A stretch of 64,000 bases of DNA from Cryptomeria japonica (taxonomy: Eukaryota; Streptophyta; Pinopsida; Cupressales; Cupressaceae), in the NCBI RefSeq assembly GCF_030272615.1, contig NC_081410.1, positions 127,209,140 through 127,273,139 of the forward strand, in the 5' to 3' direction. Below the pieces are notes generated by a model, which saw only the letters and a list, made by a program, of their open reading frames with translations, was not told where the DNA came from and ran no database searches. Below, piece by piece: positions 1 through 12,620 of this stretch; the stretch's first letter is position 1, and every line of letters starts with the position of its first letter. The translations under genes and the position numbers were made by a program.

Positions 1-197
1 AGAATTCACTGGTTGACCAAATAAACTCACAAGGAGTATCCTCATAGTCCATTCCCTCTTTCTGATAGAATACTCTGGCAACAAATCTTGCCTTATATTT
101 TTCAATACTGCCATCTACTGTATGTTTGATTTTAAATAGCCATTTGGAGGATACTACTGATTTGTCTTTAGGTCGGGGTACAATATCCCAAACATTT
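1..197 (-). pseudogene. Ty1/copia reverse transcriptase N-terminal fragment
   Basis: The reverse strand reads in one open frame with the pattern of the start of the copia reverse transcriptase domain: NVWDIVPRPKDKS, then SKWLFKIK, DGSIEKYKARFVA and QKEGMDYEDT. In intact copia elements this block precedes the YVDD active site by about 100 residues. The frame leaves the window at base 1 and loses similarity near base 197, where A/T-rich DNA follows. It is therefore a fragment, truncated on the 5' side. The assignment is from motif reading and is fairly secure; the lineage cannot be given. Confidence 0.75.
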
Positions 198-1440
198 ATC
201 TTAATGCATCTTTTAATTTATTAATGTTTAAAAAAATTATTTTTACTCTTTTTCAAGTGTTTTAGTTTTATCCTTTAGGGTTTCTCGGTGAGGCGTTATA
301 GTTTACAATATGTTTAGGGTGCCAACCCCTAATTATCTTGAGCACCAACTCAAGGAGCACCAACCCCTAATTATTTTGAGCATCAACTCAAGGAGCACCA
401 ACCCCTAATTTAGAGAACCTACTCAAGGAGCACCTACCCCTACTCTAAGCACCCACTTAGAGAAATACAATATTATTAAGTTTTACAAATAAATGATAAA
501 GCCTTGTAACAAATGTGTTTTGTAACACTTACAAATTTCTTGCATCTTAGAATGGATTTTTCTGACTGCTAATGTTCTTCCTCTTTTTCCTCTATCTTCT
601 TATCTTCTTCTCTCTACCTCTACTTCTCCTTATCTCTGCTTCACCTTTTTCTTAGTATTCTATCTTCTTTGTTCTCTGTCTTTCTGCTTCTATAGCTTCT
701 ACTTCTTCTCTTGGCAGTAATTCACTCTCTACTCCAACAAAATTCAGTAGTCTAATTGAGACTTCTTTATTTCCACCTCTATCTCTATCTTAATAGCCAC
801 ACTTACCAATGTCAAATCTCATCACATTTGCTACTAGATTCAATCAACTCTGTACACGTCAGATTTTTCCTCCAATGCAGAATTTTGATATTTTATTCAA
901 GTCGGTTGTCTTGGAGATTTTCACACTATGGAGATTTCATTCTATGTCCTAAATATGATCTCACATTTTCCGCCCATGTTAAATGCATCATTTCTGTCTT
1001 CAGATCATTCTCTATACTTAGATTACTAGGTTTAGTAATCTTTCTCTACCCAAAATGATCTGGAATCCTTCCTCGAGCCACACAACCAGCCTGCAATGCG
1101 GTTGCCATTAATGCATTCTCCATCCTCCTGTCCTAATCGATTCAATCGCAGCTACCTCCATTAAATAAATCCTCAATTGGTATTCAACAACACACTCTGC
1201 CAACAGATGAATCATATTTTCATTCCCCTATGTGCACTTAGCAAGCACCACGTCATCAAAATGACTTTCAAATCAGTTAGTCAAACAATGGTCAATTGCC
1301 ACGTTGATTGTCATATTTATCGGTATGCAAATTTGTGAGTAATAATATTCACATTTGGCTTTCAAGAGCTTGGTCAACATTGGTCAACCTCAGTCCCACA
1401 TAGACTATCAGACTACACAGAACCATCGAACTCCATACTA
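198..1440. other. No gene seen; pyrimidine-rich tract
   Basis: Apart from the small tandem repeat at 318-460, this stretch shows no supported gene. About 540-740 is strongly C/T-rich on the + strand. The open frame at 756-1058 has no recognisable domain and ordinary A/T-rich composition, so I treat it as chance. Confidence 0.5.
318..460. repeat. Short imperfect tandem repeat (about 45 bp unit)
   Basis: Three to four imperfect copies of a unit built on AGCACCAACCCCTAATT and CAACTCAAGGAGCACC follow one another. The last copies are the most diverged (CACCTACCCCTACTC). Nothing suggests a coding role. Confidence 0.6.
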
Positions 1441-2169
1441 TGGCTAACTTTCGTGTTATGCAAACTTAGATATGTCTGCGGGATGGTAGGAGCCACTAAC
1501 TTTTTTCTCTTCGTTAGCTCGCATCATCATTTTCAAACCCCTTTTACTCATGCGGGTTGGCGGGATGTATCATCCATCCTACTTTTTGATGCCCTACAAA
1601 CTCCTTTTTGTCTATGCTTCCCAACCATGGGATAGCGGGGATCACCTCTAGCCATTGTTCTTCTTATCACACAGGATGCCTTCTCTGTAGTCTTTACAGT
1701 TGCGGCATAGCGGGATATCTCACGCACCTTCCTGCTTTGTATCCCGCAAGACTATAGCACACTCGTCTTCCACGGTGCAGGATGGAGGGAGACATATCTT
1801 TCTTATCCTTGTACCCCACACAACCATCGCTTCTCATGTTTTGATGATGTGGAATAGCGGGGAGCCTCTATCCTTCCATCTATTTTTTATTCTGCGGGAC
1901 CAATTTCTTTGGTTATCAGTGATGCGGGATGGCAGGGAGCCTCGTGCTTCACTATTTTCTTATCCCAAGAGATTTTTTGTTGCAGTCTATCTAGCTATGA
2001 TATCATGGGAGCAACCTCATATCTTTATCCTTGTTATCCCACGTGATTATATCAGCCTAGCCTTCTATGGTGCGGTGTAGTAGGATACACCATTTGCCTC
2101 TGACTTTATTATCCTGCAAGGTCTCTTTCCTTCACTCCAACACATTGTGGGATCCCACATGCATACATA
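1441..2169. repeat. Degenerate tandem repeat, 74-75 bp unit, about 9-10 copies
   Basis: A motif of the form GCGGGATGGxxGGAGCC recurs at about 1478, 1552, 1627, 1702, 1777, 1850, 1924, 1997 and 2072, with a weaker tenth near 2147. The intervals are 73-75 bp. A second sub-motif near TATCCCRCAAGA recurs at the same period (for example 1739, 1963, 2037, 2112). Single copies are strongly diverged, so the array is old. It ends where the TE-1 5' LTR begins. The open frames across it are read-through of the repeat. Confidence 0.75.
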
Positions 2170-3849
2170 TGTAGCATTGTAAATTGTACACCCTTGCTAG
2201 GGTGGTATAATTTTACGCTTAGTTTAGCACCTACCTTAGTGTGTTTGCATCTTACATTGTAATTTCCCTTTAAGAATTTAATTAATTAATTTAATTAAAT
2301 CTAAAGTCATATTTCATCACTCCCCACATCATAAAATTGGGCCCTTTACCCTAAGTGTCCCCCTTTTTATTTGATTCCTCCAATAAATCATTAAATCATA
2401 AATCCTAATTATGTCTTATTTTGACCTTTCAGGCCTGATTTCGCATATCAAAACATCTCAAAATCAGCTGTAACTTTGGGATTTTCTCTAATATCATCAT
2501 ATCTAAGGGCCCTAAAAATTTGGTGAAAATTTGGCCGGCCTAGGTGCAGGTTGCACCCGGTCCCCAACATTTTTCATGAAATTTTGGGAGCATAATTCTA
2601 TGATATTATAATGCTTAACCCCAAGAAATTAGTGGGAAATTCAAATCCTACGTCAGCCTAAAGACGAAATTAAGATCTAGGGTTTCATACATAAGATCTC
2701 TCTTTCATCATTTGAAAGGATCTATCAAATCTAATATACGAAAAGGAGCTAGCGATCACAAGGAGCCTTCTATGTAGTGAAAGAGAAGCTTATGTGGATT
2801 ATTCAACAACATTCATCAAATATTCATCATCAGTTAGGAGCCTTGAAGATAATAAAGAATAATAGGAGATCAAGTGGCTTGTATCTCTCCCTTGGGGATT
2901 GGTATGGTTTTATGTCTTTGTATGAGCTTCTTTACACTCATTTTCACACTTACATTCATGATTTAGATTATTTAGCACATTTTATTTAGAGAATTCTCAC
3001 TTACATTTACATACATCTAGGGTTTACTCTCCAAAGTGTAAGGTAGCTCTAGTTTCTTATCTTTCTCATTTTAGGGTCTTGCACACACACAAGATTCCTG
3101 CACACACTATTTTACTACACAAATCAGCTATTTGTTGAGGTGGAAATCACCAAAATAGGGGTTTGACTAATGCAAAAACCCATATAACCACCCAAAACCC
3201 TATTTTCAATTACAAGTGTAGGTACAAGATCCGATCATCATTGCAAATTTCAAGTTCAGTGAAGCACACAGACACAGTAGTGAAGATCAAATTTGAGCAG
3301 AAATCATTGGGACAGGAGCATGGTCTTGCATCCTAGTCCTGCATCCTGGTCCTCCATGGGCACCCTAATTTTGCACCCATAGTTCCCTAGTCCTCCCATT
3401 TTTAGGTAAAATTTAGCAAGGTAGAAGCTCAGAAGCTTCAGATTGTAGTCTCTTAGTTGCAACTTTTTGTCAAACAAAATAGGACTAGAGCATGACACTC
3501 TTTTCCAAGTTAGTTTGGCTCATTTTTCAACACTATCTACACATTCAAATTCCTTCCCCTTCTCTTCTTTCAGTATCTCAGTTTCAAATCTGCAAGTTTC
3601 TGCAATTTCAGTTTATGTACGCTTCATTGTTTATCTCCTAGTCTAGTTGATCAATCACATTCTATTTTGCACACCTTTCCTTTATTTACAACAAGAGGAA
3701 TAGAAACCCTAAGATATAATCCTTGGCTCTCTCTTTCTGACAAGAAGTATCAAAAGTGACCTATCTCCCTAGGCTCCTTCGTATTCCCAATGTGTTGGCA
3801 AAAGTGGGATTAGGTCCTAGTCACCCGGTCTCACTTTTTCCCCTCCACA
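2170..3849 (+). repeat. TE-1 5' LTR
   Basis: It starts TGTAGC and ends CA at 3848-3849. Long stretches match the split 3' copy, for example the GGAGCTAGCGATCACAAGG region near 2745 and 24220. Open frames within it (2777-2989 +, 3304-3498 -) are LTR sequence and not genes. Confidence 0.85.
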
Positions 3850-3873
3850 TTTTGGTGAACCTAGCATGAATCC
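3850..3873 (+). other. TE-1 primer-binding-like site
   Basis: Directly after the LTR end the sequence is TTTTGGTGAACCTAGCATG. TE-2, read on its own strand, has TTTGGTGAACC at the equivalent place. A TGG start is usual for plant LTR elements because it pairs with the tRNA CCA end. I cannot name the primer tRNA with confidence. Confidence 0.6.
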
Positions 3874-4194
3874 AATCTTCTTTAATTCTAATTTATGTTC
3901 TCAGGTCTGAATGTTTTTTCGCTATTTCGAATTCAAATTTACATTTACAAGTTTCAATTCCTTGCAAATTTAAAAAATTTAGAGGTCAATTTTGTTAAAC
4001 CCCTAATTTTGCAATTCAAAATTGAACTTGTGGATAGCTTCATTTGGATCATTAATTTCAGATCCAATTTAGGAACACATTTCACTCATAACTTTCATTT
4101 TCTAAATCAACATTTAGAGTGCTTGCATTGGTTAAAATTGAACATTTCCTTTTATTTTGCATATGTTATTATTTGAAAGAGGAAAATTGGTGTC

Positions 4195-5710
4195 ATGATG
4201 CATTCATTTTATAAATGTGATAATGGGTTAGCTTCCCTTGCTTCAATTTTTCCATCTCTTAAAGAACCTCCTCCTATCTATGACAACATTTTAGTGCCTA
4301 AAATATTTGTTACCAACCCCTTCAAAACTATCCCATGCTCTAAGGATGAAGATTTGAAGAGTAATCTTGGCAATTCTCCTAAAATGTGCTCTTCCCATCT
4401 AGCTATCTTAGAGGAAGAGGATAATATCATAAACACTTTTCTTAGTGTTAATTACCATCTTTACATGATACCTCTTTAAGTGAAAAGGTATTGATGGACA
4501 TTGATTTGTCTTCTCCTAAATTTGGTCTTACCAATGGGGGCATGTTAGTGCAACAAGAGGTTATGAGAACTCCTTTCAAAGATCTCCTTCTTAAGCTTGA
4601 ATCTTTAGAGAAAGATGTTCATCTCCCTCCTAAAGAATAATCCCCTCATGAGGATAATTTTGTGAAATACTATGGTATTGTCCCTACTTTTCCTAGTGAT
4701 GGAATTTCCTCTTTTGACTCCAAGAAAATTCCCACTAGAGATGATGCATTAATGAGAAATGCTTCTCCTTGCCCCGAAGCTTGTCTTACCCATAAAGATG
4801 CCTTAGAAAAAGAAGATGAAATCATAATCAATTTCCTTAATTCTCTCTCCCCTAAACATCCTATTGAACACATTTTGAGGCAAGGGGATGATTTAAACAA
4901 ATGTAGTGATGCTCTCCCTCCTAAGGATGAAGAATTAATGAACAAGGTTATCCCTTCTCCCAAAACTGGCAATAACAATAAGGACATCTTTGTGCAAGAT
5001 ATTTCTAATGACCTCACCATTTGGGATGAACCATTAGAAGAAGGTGTTGATTATTATATACCATATGAGAGTGTCCCCCTTGATATCATCTCACCTTCCA
5101 TTAATCTCAATCATTTTTTCTCTAAAGGTAAGGCATCTCCTTTTCCCCAATAGGTTCTCCTCATAAGGATACCTTAGTTCAAGAAGATATTGTTAACATC
5201 TCTTTCAAATGTCTCCCTCTCAAAGGTGAAACTTTAGAGAGTAATATTGATCCTTCTCCTAGAGAGTTTATTCCCCATGTAGATCCTTTGATGATAAAGG
5301 ATGATGTGACCTTTCCTACTAAAACTCTTCCTTATAAAACATCAATTCCTACTCCTAGTCTACCTCATAAAATTGATTTTATCCATGATAACATTTTAGT
5401 GCAAGAAGATACTATCAATAATTCTTCCAACAATCTTGTCCATTCTTCTTCTAAAATTCATAAGGATGCCTTTGATATTCCTAAACCATCTTCAATCAAT
5501 TTGATACATGTGAATGAAATACCTAATAAACCTCTCTTCATAGTTCAAGGTGCTTGTCCTTCTCAAAGTTCTCAATTTAATCCTATCTTAGTGGTTCAAG
5601 GTGGTTATGCTAATGATTCTTTTTGCACTCCTAAGAAACCTATTATTACTATGCAAGGAGGTTATCCTACTAAGAGCCCTTATGAGTATGCTAAGAAAAT
5701 CACCAAATAA
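4195..5710 (+). pseudogene. TE-1 upstream ORF region, unknown product
   Basis: Three open stretches (4195-4479, 4662-5153, 5288-5710) occupy the position where gag would lie. The predicted protein is acidic and Ser/Pro/Asn-rich. A motif of the form HKDxLxxEDxI recurs (for example HKDALEKEDEIIINFL), and three VQGG-like segments lie near the end (IVQGACP, VVQGGYA, TMQGGYP). I see no gag capsid pattern and no zinc knuckle. Frameshifts and stops separate the pieces, although the last piece shares its frame with the protease segment downstream. It looks like a decayed element-specific ORF; its function is unknown. Confidence 0.4.
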
Positions 5711-5824
5711 AGTTATCATACGATTTCTCATAACTACAATACAAGAAACAATAGGCAACCTCATCCTCTTACAATTACCCCAACTTAACCTCCTCCCTCT
5801 CAACCTACTCTTCCACAAGTACCT

Positions 5825-6480
5825 CGTTTATCACAGAGTCTAAGTAAGGAGTATGATCTTATTGAATAACTTAAAGCTACTCCTGTCAAGATTTATATTT
5901 GGGATTTGGTTCAAACTTCACCTGCTTATCATGGGATGTTACAAGATGCTTTGAAAAACTTAGATGTCCCATTTTCAGTGACACCTAATAACATGGCTTA
6001 TGTGATTGATCCTACAAACAAACCCAAAGCTCAAATTTTATTCACACAAGATGAGTTACCTTCTCATGAAATCCAACATCAATATGATCATCTTATGATT
6101 GTGGTTATTATCAACAATAGTGTTATAAGACGAACCCTTGTGGACAATGGGTATGGTCTTAATGTTTGTAGTGTGGACTTATTGGATAAGATTAATGTGG
6201 ATCATTCTCTCATCAAACCCACTTATATTTCTATTCAAGACTTTGATAATGTTGATAAACAAACTTTAGGTGTTATAACCTTGCCTATTTAGGTAGATCA
6301 TGTTACTTTATCTACACCTATTCATGTCATGCCTGGTAATCTGACATATAAACTTCTATTTGGGAGACCGTGGATTCATAACATGCAAGTTGTCCACTAA
6401 ACTTTTCATAGGCAATTCAAGTTCATTTATAACAATAAGACATACACCTTGTTAGATGATACCAATCTTCAAGCTCCATT
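5825..6480 (+). pseudogene. TE-1 retropepsin-like aspartic protease domain
   Basis: The frame from about 5906 contains TSPAYHGMLQDAL, then RRTLVDNGYGLNVC at the position of the catalytic Asp loop (Asp codon near 6143). After a TAG stop at about 6290 the same frame continues with LLFGRPWIHNMQ near 6353, the conserved C-terminal half of plant Ty3/gypsy proteases. In intact enzymes the loop is D-[ST/N]-G-[SA]; here it is DNGY. A second stop follows in the usual AVPSTLHQ segment. The domain is recognisable but broken and is presumably inactive. Confidence 0.7.
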
Positions 6481-7392
6481 AAAATCTGGATCTTCTTGTT
6501 CAACTACTTCTCAGTCTTCTCCCAATCCTCCTACTTTAAATATATATATATATATATCCTTTAATGATCTTGTTCATTCTAGTACTCTTGATTCTTCTAC
6601 TCAATCAGAATCTCCTCCCAAGGATATCTTTTCTCCTGAAGGAGTGCTCTTAGATGATGATTGGGAATCTCTAGACTTTAACCCTACTTTTATAGGAGAG
6701 TATAGAGTATCTTGGAAAAAATCTAATACTGAGAAGGAGAAATCTAAGGAGGAACCTAAAGAGAAACCCACTTTGTCTAAACAACTAAGTAACCACTTTG
6801 TGGTTGCTTCTAATTCAAACAATTCTTCAAATTCTTCCTCTAATTCATCTAGCACTGAGACCTATGAGGTGCAACCATCTCTTTCTAATTTGGCATCCCT
6901 TTATGGTCCTGGTTTTTATAATTTAGCTAAGAGTGGCTATAGTGGCAATGGTTGTGGCGCAAATGAACAAGGAATTAAATTTCCTTTAGAACATAACACA
7001 CATGAAGCTTCATTTGGACTTGGATATAATCCCTCTAAGCCGACCAAAGAATCTAAAAGACCATCTCTCAATGTGATGCTATATTTAGTAGTGATGATGA
7101 CCTGACCTCAATTAAATTATCTTCTACTTATTTCAACACTCATCCCCCTCATAAGGAAACCTTGGTGATGAACAAATCTCTTTGTGAATCTCCTCAAGAT
7201 ATTTCTAATCCCACTTATGAGACTTTATCTTCTACTCATTCTAAAATCCCTTCTTCTAGGAATAAGGCTCTAATGAATTACACTTATCCCTCTCCTAAGA
7301 TTTATTGTGTGAAAGAAAAGTATGACTTAGTGGCCTATTCTTCTCCTATAAACTTATCTCTTTCTAAAGACTTTTTAACATTCATCATCTAA
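6449..7392 (+). pseudogene. TE-1 low-complexity ORF after protease
   Basis: A 218-codon open frame (6449-7105) and a 76-codon one (7162-7392) are rich in Ser, Asn, Lys and Glu, including a run of NSSNSSSNSSS. In autonomous plant gypsy elements a variable linker lies here before RT. A G-rich stretch (YSGNGCGANEQGIKF, then FGLGYNPSKP) recalls the G-patch-like linker seen in TE-2, but no RT follows. Product unknown. Confidence 0.35.
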
Positions 7393-8514
7393 TACATGTT
7401 TTTAATCTCACTTATAGTGGAGCATTTAACATGTCATATTCAAATACCTCATTCAATCTATCATGTCTTTAAATAACATTAATGGCTATTATGTTTCTCA
7501 GCATTATGTGATATTGTGAGCTCACTTATTGGGGGCTCATTGTCATTCATGATGGTATAATTTCATGTGCAATCATACTTTTGGAAGCAACATAATAGCC
7601 TATTTTTGTCTCATCTCTTCTCCCTATATATGGGGGGCAAGAGTGATTTTAAACATCTCTCCTTCTTAAGATTAAAATTTCCCCTTTGTGAAGTAGTGTC
7701 TTCTATAAGGATTTCTTATTGATTGTAGAGGTGTATTCATATTTTAATTCCTTCTCTCATATTGGAACAAACATCCCTAACAGGAATCTTAAGTACATAT
7801 CCTTAATTGGGACCTCCTCCCTGGTGTTGGAAGTCTTTGATCATTCATCAATTTCTTTTCTTCATTGAGTAGTATCTTTTATAATAAACCCTTCTATATT
7901 GTAAATGTGCATGTCCTTAATGAGTATCTCTTGTCTTCTTTTAGAAGAGTGTTTCTATAAATAATCTCTCTTTGATGTCATTTCAATACTGCATTCTTTT
8001 CCAATTTCCTTTATGGAGTTGCATTTTTGGATTATATCTCTTGCATTTGTTTCCATTTAAATCTTTCATCTTGTGTTAGAGAGCTCTCAAATCCTCACAC
8101 TCTTTGTTGTGTTGGAATTGAGGTTTAGTCCTCTTTCTTATCAAATGATTCTCCATTAAGTTTTTGATCTTGTATCAAATCTTATTGTGAGAATTTTTCA
8201 TCAATCTTCTTTCACAATTCAATGTGGTAAATATGATACCCTATTTCAACTCACTAAATTAGCAAGCCGAAACAGGGGGGGCATATAGCTACCCTCTAAT
8301 TTTTATCACCCTCTTTAGTAAGCATTTAGGCGATTTTGTGATTTTATCTAACATGTGGTTTTGTAGGGTGCAGTTCTTAACTGTGTACTGCAGGTACCGT
8401 TGGGGGATTCGTCAAACAACTTGTGGATATATCATTTTTCATGAATGTTTACTTTTCTTTACTTTATCTTGCATATGCATGTAGTGTCATATGCAAGCTA
8501 AAGTGGGGGCTAAA
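7393..8514 (+). other. TE-1 3' non-coding region and polypurine tract
   Basis: No protein domain is seen. A purine/G run occurs at about 8266-8282, and AAGTGGGGGCTAAA ends directly before the 3' LTR at 8515. The second is the better polypurine-tract candidate because it abuts the LTR. Confidence 0.5.
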
Positions 8515-8955
8515 TGTAGCATCATAAATTGTACACCCTTGCTAGGGTGGCACAATTTTACACTTAGTTTAGCACCCACCTTATTGTGTTTGCATCTTGC
8601 ATTGTAATTTCCCTTTAAGTATTTAATTAATTACTTTAATTAAACATAAAGTTATATTTTATCACTCCCCACATCATAAAATTGGGCCCTTTACCATAAG
8701 TGTGCCCCTCTTATTTAATTCCTCCAATAAATCATTAAATCATAAACCCTAATTATGTCTTATTTCGACCTTTAAGGCCTGATTTCGCATATCAAAACAT
8801 CTTGAAATCAGCTGTAACCTTGGGATTCACTCTAATATCATCATATCTAACAACCTTGAAAATTTGGTGAAAAGTTGGCTGGACCAAGTACAAGTTGCAC
8901 CCAGTCCCAGACATTTTTCCTAAATTTTGGGAGCATAATTCTATGATATTATAAA
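8515..8955 (+). repeat. TE-1 3' LTR, left part
   Basis: It matches the first part of the 5' LTR (TGTAGCATCATAAATTGTAC...) and stops at 8955, where TE-2 begins. In the uninterrupted 5' LTR the junction reads GATATTATAATGCTTA. The 5-bp TE-2 target duplication is 8951-8955 (ATAAA). Confidence 0.85.
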
Positions 8956-10437
8956 TGATGCACTGCAAAAAGGATATCGCTACGATAACAAACACAAACA
9001 ACAAGAAAGAAACCAATTGTTAGTGTTAGTGTTAGAAATCATAAATTAAAAACTATCCTAAGCAAGCATATCAAGAGAGACACTACATACAAAGCATAAA
9101 GCTTAATGAAACTAAGAAATGCAACAAGACATCTCCAAATGCCCTCCACCATGTTTGTAGCTTCTCGTCCCTTGTTCCTCTCCTCTCCAAGTTCCCAAAT
9201 GAGTGTAGCTCTCAGTAGATTTTTGCACTATTTTTGGATGTCTTATGGAGGTTCAAGATTGTGAATAAAAGCTCATGAAAATGCAAACATGAACAAGCTA
9301 AAAATGAGATATCATCTAATCTAGAGTTGATTTTAGTCCAAAAGAGTAAATGTAAATGCTTATGCTAAATGCTCTCTAAATTTCACTATAGGTTAAATGC
9401 ATACAAGTTTTTAGGATTATAGATGTGCTTGAGGATGCTTGAGGATTTGAAAATGAGGAATGTGAGCTCTATTTATAGGTAAAATGGAGCACTAGAGGGT
9501 TAAGATTGAGTAATCTCAACAAGGGTCAGGATTGAAAGTTTTAAGATCCATGTGAGGGCTTTCAACCCAATCCCAGGATGGCAAATGTAAACAAGAGATG
9601 GGTTGAGAGGAGAGGGAATAAGCATTAAATATTTGACATGACTTGAGGGTTAACTTGGTAGGTAAGGTTAATGTTGAGTTGAAAGAATAAAGCCATTATC
9701 CAATAAATAATGTCTTTATGCAATGGATAAACTCTTGTGCAAGGGTTAGTGAGGATAACCATGGTCAAAGCAATAAATGTTTGAAGAGACACATGGGTTA
9801 CATGAGCGTTGAGTTAGAGGTAAAGTCTCTAACCATGGGTGCAAGTGGATTTAACCATAAATGGTTATGTAAGAGCCATTAATGGTCATGTAAAAGCCAT
9901 TAGTGGTTTGGAAGACTTTAGGGGTTAGCTTATTGAACACATAAAGCATTAAATGCTTTTCAAAGACTTTGGAGTCTTTGAGAAGTGACTTAAAGTTGCT
10001 TAAGAATGAGACAATATTTAGGGGATGGCATTAGGCTAATTAGGAATTATTAGAAAGTGGTTAGAAGGATCTAGAAGGGGATTTAGGATTGCAAGTGGAT
10101 TTGGTGGGTGAGGGAAAATAGGATTTAAATTAAAATAAAATTAATTTATTCAACTTTTGGTTACAACTTGCATTTGTAGGAGAATGCAAGTGGGGGAGAG
10201 TTTAATGATTTAAATAAATGTTTTAAATATTTATTTAAAAGAGGAAAAGGGTTTAAATTAAATAAATATGATTTATTCATTTAATTGATTTAGAATTTGG
10301 TTTATTTAATAATTTATTTAATTAATAGGAGAATGGTTGAGGATGAATTAATTAAATATAATTGTTGGCTAGTGAGTTTATTAATCAAATAATAGTAAAT
10401 ATTCATTTAATTAAATGGACAGATTTATGTGACTACA
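8956..10437 (-). repeat. TE-2 3' LTR
   Basis: It is about 1482 bp and nearly identical to 22570-24063 over most of its length. It carries the same TATA-like element as the other LTR, at 9464-9478 on the reverse strand. Confidence 0.88.
9464..9478 (-). promoter_or_regulatory. TATA box in TE-2 3' LTR
   Basis: The reverse strand reads CTATAAATAGAGCTC, a close match to the plant TATA consensus. The identical string is at 23078-23092 in the other LTR. It would direct transcription toward lower coordinates, the direction of the element. Confidence 0.55.
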
Positions 10438-12620
10438 TTTGCCCCTCTTTGAGACGGTACGATTTATCGCATCGTTTCAAATAAATAAAAATAGGTGTGA
10501 AGAAATATGCCCCATAAATGTTAATTTAGTGGGTGGTATGCCCCCTCGAGAGATGGGTCGAAATTTTTTGAAAAATCGGGCAACCTCTTGAAAAAGAACG
10601 AGAATTCGGTAGGGAGGTCAAAGAGAAGAAAATAGCAATAATGGTGAAAGAATGGCAGAAAATGGGGTGAATACGGAGAAACAGCAAGTCAGTGAGTACC
10701 CTTAGGTCCTGCAGGAGATACGGTGAAAATGTGGTGGTTGTGCTTTCGATTGATGCTATACAATTGATCAAAATTGGTTGGACAATCTAGTGCAATCGGT
10801 TGAATTGCCCCGATTGAGTCAAAGCGTGACACTTGATGTCAGTTGGTCGCTTGGATAGGATAAAGTCTGAGTAAGTGAATCAAAGTGACCTAATGAGACT
10901 TAGGCAATTGATGTAATTGCCCGATGAAGTCAAGGTATATGAAGCAAAATACTCGTTGAGACGTAGACAATTGATGTAATTGTCCGATGTGATTATGTTT
11001 CATTGGTTGATCAATTGATAGTGTTGGCACTGTAGGTTGGTTGTGGTTAATCATAACGGCCACGTTGAGGCCAGGTCATTATGATAAATGTCTGTTGTAG
11101 TCTAGGTTTGCCATGATCGATTACCTGTTGAGACCCAAAGATACTTGATCAGAGTATCTATTGATAGTCTAGGTGTGTGGGAGTCGATGTGCCTGTGTAG
11201 ACAGAGTAACTGGCTTGATTGGGTGACTTAGGACGGGAAACGTAGTCCCTCTTGTTAGAGATGGATGGTGAGTAATGTGGCTTGATTAGATTGATGGGGC
11301 ACGATGTAGGGTATGTGATGTTGATTATCGAGATGGGGAGGGTGGGGGGGTTGTTTGATGTTAGATAGAAGAAATGGAGGACCTAAGACCCATTCATATG
11401 GAAGAAGGTCAAAAACAGAGTATCCATTGTCATTACTATGTATGAATGATATGTAGCTATTATGAATATATGGATGGATGGATTGCAATGGAATGCAATA
11501 TATATAGATGAGATGGAATGACAATCCATAGTGCTTTAGTTTTCATCATTGAGCATGGTAGTATCAATCTTGGACGAGGTAGTAAGAACCAAGTTTGGAG
11601 CATTGTACCTGTAAGCAAGCAGCATAAATAAAGAATATGGACCCTCCATAATGGTTCATGCTCATATGGTCGAGGTATACACTATATTCAGCAAGCCGTA
11701 GTGATCCATGATTGTATTTCACATAAGATCACGTAGCTTAGTCAACTTCCCATGTAGACACCATTAGTACATGCCCCAGAACTTCATTGGAATAATTCAC
11801 AGAGAATAAACAAAATGATACCCAGGAACCATCCTGGCTACTCTAATCACTTGTGGATATCCCAGAGTAGCAAAAGATCCTGATATATAAATGAATAACT
11901 AGCTTATCAAATGGACCAAGTACTTGATAGCTTAAACAAAATTTTCTTGTCAAAGAAAATGTTATCTTGTCTTTGTTTTGGGTAAGGAAGGATGCATCCT
12001 TGTTAAGACAGTTGTGTGTACCTGTGTTGATTGTTTGGTTGATTTGATAATGATCATCATTTTGAGTAACTCAAAATGTTTGTTTGAAGTCTGTTTCAAT
12101 GCGTATGCACAATGTGTTACCATGTTTTTGATTGATTTGTGATGTTTTATGATGTTTTTGGATTTTGTGAGTGTTTTCGAATGTTTTTGGTATTTTGTGA
12201 GACAGTTTTGAATGAAGAACTCAATGAATTATCAATAAAGTAGAATCTACTTCCATCAATAGTTTTAAGAGCATTGCCCCCAGTTTATACATGACTCTGA
12301 AAAAGAGAGATGCAAGATGCATGAAATAGTATCCTTCATTACAGATCAATAACAAGCCATGGTTTGACTGATGAATGAGTGAATGTAATGAATGTGATCG
12401 CAACAAGTCTGAAAGACAATGGAACCATAGCCTTTACAAGTGGCACCTATTTTCCAGGTTTTCACCATCATACTTACCCAAGGTGTCACCGGAGTGGTTG
12501 TTCACCATTTGGATGCATGATTTTCTTTACTTTTTTTTTTTTGTATTTTCTTCAGGACATTTATCTTAATGTTCTTTTGTGTTTTCCTGGTATGTGTTGG
12601 AGCTTGATGCTCTATACAAC
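10438..12620 (-). other. TE-2 3' untranslated region with polypurine tract
   Basis: About 2.2 kb between the integrase end and the 3' LTR shows no protein domain. On the element strand AAAGAGGGGCAAA (10438-10450) abuts the LTR and is the polypurine-tract candidate. A motif CAATTGATGTAATTGYCCGAT occurs near 10912 and 10973, with a weaker form near 10790. Open frames at 10526-10771 and 11255-11524 look like chance. Confidence 0.5.

Noticed and set aside
756-2080. Three open frames of 60-126 codons at 756-1058, 1453-1635 and 1700-2080
   Set aside because: The last two are read-through of the 75-bp repeat; the first has no domain and lies in A/T-rich DNA.
4670-5020. 116-codon reverse frame
   Set aside because: Antisense shadow of the TE-1 upstream ORF.
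11255-11524. 89-codon reverse frame in the TE-2 3' region
   Set aside because: His/Tyr/Ile-rich low-complexity peptide in non-coding element DNA, with no domain.
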